Positions 57,128 through 64,000 of a DNA stretch of 64,000 nucleotides are shown in pieces. Positions within the stretch are counted from its first letter, which is position 1; the number at the start of each line of letters is the position of its first letter. The position numbers and the translations under genes were made by a program. Source of the DNA: Rehmannia glutinosa (Eukaryota > Streptophyta > Magnoliopsida > Lamiales > Orobanchaceae); contig JABTTQ020000034.1 in the NCBI GenBank assembly GCA_016081115.2, positions 186,001 through 250,000 of the forward strand. Direction: 5' to 3'. The notes beneath the pieces are model-generated. The model was not told the origin of the DNA. It was given only the letters and a program-made list of their open reading frames with translations, and made no database searches.

Positions 57128-58495
57128 TAAGTCCAAGCGGCTACGATAATCTAGAGGGGGGTAAATAACACGCGTCGATTTATAGAGGTTCAACCCACCT
57201 AGGGCCTAATCCTCTACCACCCCAGTATCTCCGGGATGTATTTCAAAAAGAAAAAAAGATTTTATTAATTACCACAATTAATAAAACAACACCTTACAAC
57301 ACCTCTTTTGAGATTACCACAATCTCACTTGAAGATTACCACAATCTTCAACGGCACCTTGTGAAGATTACCCTAATCTTCCGACTTGAAGAATACCAAA
57401 TTCTTCAACACCTCGAAGAGCACCACACTCTTCAATAAGAAGATCACCACAATCTTCTTGCACCTACCACCTAGATCATCCAAGTGTGTTCTTACCACAA
57501 GAACACTCACAAAGATATCTTGTGTTGAATGATAACCTAAATTCAAGATTACAACTCGATAATGAATAATACAAATTTGAATGCAAGTGTAATCAAGAAA
57601 TAAGCCTAGACCTCAAGATGTGAAAGTGAAAGACCTTAGGCTATTACAACAAGAATAATAACAATGAAGAACAAATATGTTTGCTTGAGTGTATCTTGTT
57701 GTGTTGTAGTATTCTCTCTTGTTGTTGTGCTTCAAATCTTCTTCTATTTATAGGAGATGATTGATCATTGATAGGCTCCTCTTGGGAACTGATTTCTACA
57801 AAACAATTGCAATTAAAATCAAGATTACAGCTGTTAGAAATCAACCCCATAAATTAGGGAAAAGTTGTCTGTTGCACAACGGTTAGAATTTTGCTGTCAA
57901 ACCATAGGGCGACCGATCGTCCACAAATATAAATTTGAAAACAATACAACAAAATAACACAGGGTGACCGGTCCAGGGGGGTCGGACCGGTCGGGCAGGG
58001 GTTCGACCGGTTGCCCACTCCTTGGGCCGGTCGCCCCTCCCCAAATTTTCATTATAGTGTGTTCTGTAATGTTCCCAGGTACCGGTCGCCTTCTAGGTCG
58101 ACCGCTCGACCTCCGAGTTTTTCTCAAACGTCTCGTTTCTGTTTCAAAACCAATCTTTCAGACACGTGTTGTTCGGTTGAACACGAGACAAAAGTGTTGT
58201 CCAATATTTTATCGAAAATAACCTTCAAGAAATACTCCGAAAAATAGTAAAAACATTTTAAACCGATCGGAAGTATTAGGACAACATTTAGAAACATTGT
58301 TCTGATGTAAAAGCATATTAACACAAAATCGTTGAAAGTGTTGTCCAATTTTTGTCTAAAATAAATTCGAAGAAATACTCCAAAAAATTAGTAAAAACAA
58401 TTTAAATCATTTAGGAGTATTTGGACAACATTCAAAACATTGTTTTGGTATAAAAACAAAATCATCAAAATCATGATAAAACCATTTATCAAACA
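57128..58495 (-). repeat. 3' LTR of right-hand Sirevirus
   Basis: 1368 bp. On the minus strand it starts TGTTTGATAAATGG after the polypurine tract. A TATA-like CTATAAATAGAAG lies at about 57743-57755. It lacks about 80 bp present in the other LTR (62747-62830). The end CA is mutated to TA. GACCGGTCG-type motifs cluster at 57965-58110. Confidence 0.88.
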
Positions 58496-58516
58496 ATCTC
58501 CCCCTTTTTGATGATT
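58496..58516 (-). other. Polypurine tract of right-hand Sirevirus
   Basis: Minus strand reads CATCAAAAAGGGGGAGAT directly before the LTR start. Similar tracts recur at about 58662-58672 and 58912-58930, which may be relics of earlier rearrangement. Confidence 0.85.
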
Positions 58517-59959
58517 ACAAACCAAAATAATTTAACGAGGTCGATTTTGAAACAAAACAATTTTACCGGTTAAAAATGAACTATCCGTTGTGAGCGACAA
58601 CATTCCACGCAACATTAAACACAAAGATGGTTGTATAGATATACAAAATATTTAACCAAAAGCTCCCCCTATCAACATGCACAACAAGAGTAATATAGAA
58701 GCAATCAACCAAAAGCTAAAAGCTCAGCTTTTACATATTGAGCTTATAAGCTCCCCTGTCAACAAAACATCATTAGACATGAATATCAGTCCATAATACA
58801 TCAAATGGACTAAGTATATTCCACAACTTATGGCTTCTAATAGCCACAACTTATAAGCTCTTTTCTCGAGCTTATTTTAGCTTCTTTGAGCTAATAAGCT
58901 TATAACATGTTTCTCCCCCTTTGGAATCATCAAAAAGAATGTTAGCACGATAAAAACATCACAACATCATATCAAAGTACGCAACTTATCCGATGTATCG
59001 AGCTATTTGAACATTGAAGCTTATAAACCAAATATGAGGGAAAAGTCGATCATATGACTTGTAGAAGCTTATGAAAACTCATTTGATTTGCAAAACATGA
59101 TCTCTATAAATATATAAGACTTTTGAAATTGAGAGAATCATGTAGGTAATGAATTTTGCATTGAAACGTTTTATCTAACACTTGGCGGGTGTCAAAAATT
59201 GAAGAAGATATATATAGCCCTTCTAAATGTAATCAAGCCAAGTTTTTTATCACCAAAATCAATTTTACAAATATAATCCAACAACAATCATCATTCACAA
59301 CACAATTATACAAGAATTCCAACAACAATCAATACATAGGCATTTTCTCAAGGGTTCCACCCAATTGAGACAAGGGAGTAGAATTCTTACCATTTAATCG
59401 GTGAGGATGATTAATAATGATGATAAACGAGCAATATAATCCCCAAAATATGTAATTTATGCAACAAAACTCATTTGAAGTGAAGTGTGTCTGAAATTTG
59501 CAAAGGGGACGAAAGTTGTGAGAAATAAGCCAAAATGGCAGAATAAAAGAACAGAGACGATTTTAACCATAAAATCACAGTGGGCGATCGGTCAGGGGCA
59601 TGGGCGATCGGTCGAGGTGCTGGGCGACCGTTTGGCCTCTCCCTTGGCAGCCCACTGGTTCAGTCTGTTTTGCAAAACTCCGAAATTTGATCCAAAAATT
59701 CGATGGGATAGTTTTGAAGTCGAGCATATAGACATAAGGCATAGAAAATGTCGAGTCTAAAGAAGTAATAAACGTAGATAAACATAACTCGAACTTGCTT
59801 GTCAATATGCCTTCCTCAATCTTTGTCAATTTTACATTGGTAGCCATATAGGTTGAGATGGTTCTTCCTTCTTCAATGCCTAACTTCTTCAAAGGTTCTA
59901 TTGTATACTTTGAATGTGAAATATAATCACCTCATTGTTTAACTTGAATTCCAATGAAG
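58517..59959 (-). other. Shortened 3' internal region of right-hand Sirevirus
   Basis: AT-rich, no open domain. AGCTTATAAGCT-type words recur (58730-58910). 59575-59650 carries CGATCGGTC and GCGACCG motifs like those in the LTRs and may be a nested LTR piece. Confidence 0.5.
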
Positions 59960-60440
59960 AAATATGAGCTCTCTCATTATGCTCATCTCAAGTTCACCTT
60001 GCATCAACTTAGAAAACATCTAGTACAAAAATTCATTAGTAGCACCGAATCAACTTCAATTTGCACTAATAAGCAATCTTGCCCTTTCTTCAGAAACAAA
60101 GAGAATAGTTTCAACTTTACCTCTTGTAAAATACTAAAATTATTTTGTAATAGAAAATATCTAAGTCTGTCATACTATACACGGGGTGCATGTTTTAAAC
60201 CAAACAAGGCCTTTTATAAAGATCACTTGGCCTAGAAAAATTTTCAAACCCCGGTTGTTTTTCATAGACTTCTTTTAGAGTAAAACCATTTAGAAAAGTG
60301 GATTTAACATCCATTTGGTAAAGCTTGAAATTTTCTTAAAAACAAGAACGGGCAAGTAGAATGCGAATAGCTACAAAAACATACTACGGGAGCAAATGCT
60401 TCATCAAAATCAATACCTTCTTCTTGACATTACCTTTGAG
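59960..60440 (-). pseudogene. Decayed reverse transcriptase of right-hand Sirevirus
   Basis: On the minus strand, in shifting frames: FDEAFAPVVC, VAIRILLA, LYQMDVKSTFLNGF, KEVYEKQPGFE and, near 60060-60100, DCLLVQIEVDS at the position of the YVDD strand. These are the first RT blocks of Ty1/copia in the correct order. Several stops and deletions; the fingers part upstream and all of RNase H are missing. Confidence 0.7.
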
Positions 60441-61477
60441 CTACTAACCTCCACTTGGTCATCAAACTTGTTCCAAGATATCAAAAAAATTCTGCAAAAT
60501 CTTAACAAGATATCTTGCACACGAGCATAGAAATATCGAATAATATAGATGCAATAACAAGTAACACATACTATGCTTTCAAACAAATCATCAAGGGTTT
60601 CATAGAACATGTAAGTTCAAATAAGCTTATAGGAAGCCATATAAGGTCTATTTTGAAATTTGAAAATCCAAGAGCATATAGTTGAGACCTCATTTGAAAG
60701 AAGCATTTGAACAAGAGTTTTGACAAGAATGAATATGAGCAATCAAATGCATGATTTTGATATAATGAGAAAATCAAATGTTTTATCAAAATAAAATATA
60801 ATCCTTTACAAGTCTCGGATAAAACAAGCTTTATAGAATAGTGCCTTTCAAAAATCGAAAAATCCTCTTAATGGCACTTATGTGAAATACTATGAAATAT
60901 CTTGAAATGCAAGCACATAGGCATATGACACATATATATCGAGTCTATAAGATGAATACCAATAATGAACGAACCTCGATAGCTTATGTCTCTCTTGTCA
61001 AATAATGAGTAGATAACTATTGATGAAGATATATAAGTCCTACACAATTCTTAGAATAAATGTTGCCCAAAAACATATCAAATAGAATTGTAGGCTAAGA
61101 CAATAAAAGATATCACAAATATATTATGCATTATAAGTCCATAAGAGATAATGAACATACAAGTCATTTAAAATACACAAGAGTTTTAAAAACATCATGC
61201 AAGGTCTTCTTTTTCAAAATATTTTAAAAACACAAATATATATTGAAGACCTTAATTTAAAAAAATATTTGAAAACTCATTTTGAAAATATAGGCACAAA
61301 TAAAAACATGCATAATAACAATATAAAATGCATATTAAAATAGGGAGATACGGTTTACCAATTACGTCATTTCCATGGGTTGTGTCGTTCCCATTGTTGA
61401 TGATATCTTCCCCTTTGAAAATCATCTTGTTGATTATAGCTCTTCTTATTGCTCCATTTCCAAGAATTGTGTCATTC
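60441..61477 (-). other. Internal region between RT remnant and gag
   Basis: Where protease and integrase would be expected, the sequence is AT-rich with no recognisable domain. Either these genes have decayed past recognition or they were replaced. Confidence 0.5.
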
Positions 61478-62713
61478 CTATTGTTGATAGTGTCTTTCTC
61501 TTGGAAATTCATTGTGGTGATGTCTTCTTCTATGATTGAATGAGACAGTCATTTGATGTCTCCTTGGCGTCATGAATTTTCCTTGAATATTATTCTGCCG
61601 GGTACCTAATATGACATCGTTTTGTGGTACCCTCAAGTGTTTGGGTCCTTTGGGATTAGCTTTGAGACTTTTAGGTCTCCAACAATAATTAGAGCTATTT
61701 CTAGCCCGACAAGTATTTATGGTATGACCCTTCTTACCACAGTAGAAACATGTAATAATTCTAGAAGTGTAATGACCAACATGCTTAGAGATTTGACTAT
61801 TTTTCATATGATTAACAACATTTGGCTTATGATGAAGTCCTTTATCACAATTATGAATATCAACAATATTGGACATTTTATTGGTACTCAAGTTGAAATT
61901 TGATAAATCATTTTTCATGCAATTAATATCCTCAACAAGAGTACTATTTTCTTTCTCAAGATTTCTAACCTTATCAAGAGTGGTGGTATGAGCACATGAT
62001 AATGATTCATAAGAAGTGAATAAGCTATCCTTATCATTTTTCAAAACATTGAATTCCTTTTTCAAATTTTTATATTTAACAAGTAGGCTTCGGAATTTAT
62101 TTTGAAGATCATCATAATCATTTTGCAAATCACTATAATCATTATGTAATTCACTATCATAGGAAGTAGAAGGTTTACTTACCTCGTTCTCTTCGAAGCC
62201 CATAAGACAACGTTCATTTTCATCATCGTCGGAAGTTATAGGAAGCTCATCCCAAGTTGTTGTATCCCTTTGAGAAGTAGATGATTTTGAGTCGCTCCTT
62301 TCATTTGCATATACTTCTTCTAATTTTCTCCATACTTCATGTGCCGATTTAATTCCTAGAATATGATCATATTCCAAAATGGTAAGTGAACAATACAAAA
62401 TATTAAGAGCTTTACTATTTAAGGAGATGATATTCTTCTCTTCATCATTGAGCTCCTTGAGGACTTTGGAGGTGTGTGGTGTATCTTTTATCGGAATAGA
62501 TTCTCCATTGATGACCGTGTTCCAAATATCGAACCCGCAACCTTGTAGATAACATTTCATTCTTTCTTTCCAAAATGTAAAATTTTTGGAATCAATTAGT
62601 GGTGGCTTGGTGGTGGAGGCGCCGGTAAGGTAGACTTCATTCGTAGCCGTTGATCGTTCCTCTTTACTCGCGATGTAGAACGAGCTTGCCAAATAGTTTG
62701 GCTCTGATACCAC
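61478..62713 (-). pseudogene. Sirevirus gag
   Basis: The frame is open from the primer site to 61478 (about 410 codons) but has no ATG at its start; the first in-frame Met is about 55 residues in. TKPPLIDSKNFTFWKERMKC, YLQGCGFDIWNTVINGE, NSKALNILYCSL and SAHEVWRKLEEVYAN match the N-terminal gag domains of Sireviruses. A long Asp/Asn/Lys-rich coiled-coil-like part follows (NDYSDLQNDYDDLQN, KNLKKEFNVLKND), then a zinc knuckle CFYCGKKGHTINTC near 61710-61755. The UBN2 middle looks shortened before TSQRDTTTWDELP. The coding frame itself is intact, unusual in this window. Confidence 0.85.
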
Positions 62714-62714
62714 T
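62700..62714 (-). other. Primer binding site of right-hand Sirevirus
   Basis: Minus strand reads GTGGTATCAGAGCC next to the LTR end GGACTCA, an initiator-tRNA-Met primer site. Confidence 0.9.
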
Positions 62715-62716
62715 TT

Positions 62717-64000
62717 TGAGTCCAAGCGGCTACGATAATCTAGAGGGGGGTGAATAGATTATCTCCATTTTCTCGATTACGCCCTCTTTTTCGAATCAAA
62801 CAAGCCAAGACAATAATAAAGGTGCGGGAGGTAAATAACACGTGTCGATTTATAGAGGTTCAACCCACTTAGGGCCTAATCCTCTACCATCCCAGTATCT
62901 CCGGGATGGATTTCAAAAAAAAAAAAAATTATTAATTACCACAATTAATACAACAACACCTTACAACACCTCTTTTGAGATTACCACAATATCACTTGAA
63001 GATTATGACAATCTTCAATGGCACCTTGTGAAGATTACCACAATCTTCCGACTTGAAGAATACCAAATTCTTCAACACCTCGAAGAGCACCACACTCTTC
63101 AATAAAAAGATCACCACAATCTTCTTGCACCTATCACCTAGATCATCCAAGTGTGTTCTTACCACAAGAACACTCACAAGGATATCTTGTGTTAAATGAT
63201 AAACCAAATTCAAGATTACAACTCGATAATGAATAATACAAATTTGAGTGCAAGTGTAATCAAGAAATAAGTCTAGACCTCAAGATCTGAAAGTGAAAGA
63301 CCTTAGGCTACTACAACAAGAATAATAACAATGAAGAACAAATATGTTTGCTTGAGTGTATCTTGTTGTGTTGTAGTATTCTCCCTTGTTGTTGTGCTTC
63401 AAATCTTCCTCTATTTATAGGAGATGATTGAACATTGATAGCTCCTCTTGGGAACTGATTTCTACAAAAAAAAATACAATTAAAATCAAGATTATAGCTG
63501 TTAGAAATCAACCCCATAAATTAGGGAAAAGTTATCACATGACAACGGTTAGAATTTTTCTTTGTCAAACCAGGGCGGCCGTCGCGCACAAATAGAAGTT
63601 TGAAAACAATACAGCAAAATAACACAGGGTAACCGGTCCAGGGGGTCGGACCGGTCGGGCAGGGGTCCGGCCGGTCGCCCCTCCCCAAATTTTCATTATA
63701 GTGCGTTCTGTAATTTTCCCAGGTACCGGTCGCCTTCTAGGTCAACCGGTCGACCTCCGGGTTTTTCTCAAATATCTCATTTCTATTTCAAAACCAATCT
63801 TTCAGACACGGGTTGTCCGGTTGAACACGAGACAAAAGTGTTGTACAATATTTTATCGAAAATAACCTTCAAGAAATACTCCGAAAAATAGTAAAAATAT
63901 TTTAAACCAATCGGAAGTATTAGGAAAATATTTAGAAACATTGTTTTGATGTAAAAGCATATTAACACAAAACATTGAAAGTGTTGTCCAATTTTTGTCT
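62717..64000 (-). repeat. 5' LTR of right-hand Sirevirus, cut by window end
   Basis: Aligns with 57128-58495 through its visible length, with an extra ~80 bp at 62747-62830. Shares the CTATTTATAGG TATA region (about 63409-63419), the ACCGGTC-rich block (63627-63760) and the ACTCCGAAAAATAG block (about 63876). Confidence 0.9.

Larger units (their letters stand above)
57128..64000 (-). mobile_element. Sirevirus-type copia element, minus strand, runs past window end
   Basis: The left LTR (57128-58495) and right LTR (62717 to beyond 64000) are clearly alike and share GTCCAAGCGGCTACGATAAT near their left ends. On the minus strand: LTR, primer site (62700-62714), a long gag, decayed RT, shortened 3' region, polypurine tract (58496-58516), LTR. 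Protease, integrase and RNase H were not found. Inserted into the LINE. The target duplication cannot be tested because the right edge is outside. Confidence 0.88.

Overview
This is plant nuclear DNA, almost certainly from a eudicot. The evidence is GT-AG introns in two plant gene families, AT-rich spacers, and many nested plant transposon types: Ty1/copia including Sirevirus, Ty3/gypsy, MULE, hAT, Stowaway and LINE. A GAGACGGTCTCA-type repeat in an intron is a weak hint of an asterid. No bacterial, organellar, rRNA or tRNA features were seen.

Only two host genes are recognisable. The first is a plus-strand AHL-type (PPC/DUF296 domain) gene at 10088-11791. Its AT-hook first exon is absent and its last exon seems to carry a frameshift. 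The second is a complete nine-exon minus-strand cellulose-synthase-like A gene (glucomannan 4-beta-mannosyltransferase, 536 codons) at 17111-23262, which reads through with every splice site intact. Everything else is mobile DNA and spacer.

Layout. 1-9489: 3' part of a degenerate Sirevirus with a long extra region after pol, then its 3' LTR. 10088-11791: AHL remnant. 11914-16314: two similar blocks (probable gypsy LTRs) around fragments of two opposed gypsy elements. 17111-23262: CSLA. 23738-24342: AT-rich foldback in the CSLA upstream region. 24857-35975: minus-strand copia element with identical 5-bp target duplications, split by a gag-plus-protease-only copia element (25851-29485) and a gypsy fragment (about 30570-32694). 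36464-41439: MITEs, two solo LTRs and two hAT elements. 41449-44831: two sibling Mutator-like elements in inverted orientation, each with a large 22-bp subrepeat array at its outer end. 45295-52990: a complete MULE with 9-bp target duplication, a decayed mudrA-type transposase, a convergent DUF1985-like accessory gene and three clusters of the palindrome GGCACGATATCGTGCC. 53638-54922: a hAT and a Stowaway element. About 55500-57127: LINE ORF1 remnant. 57128-64000: minus-strand Sirevirus with decayed pol, running off the window.

The nested copia LTRs differ less (roughly 2-3 percent by eye) than those of the copia they interrupt (about 17 of 375 positions), matching the insertion order. The most unusual structures are the palindrome clusters that bracket both genes of the MULE, and the paired asymmetric Mutator-like elements. 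All translations and alignments were done by eye; boundaries marked approximate should be treated as such.
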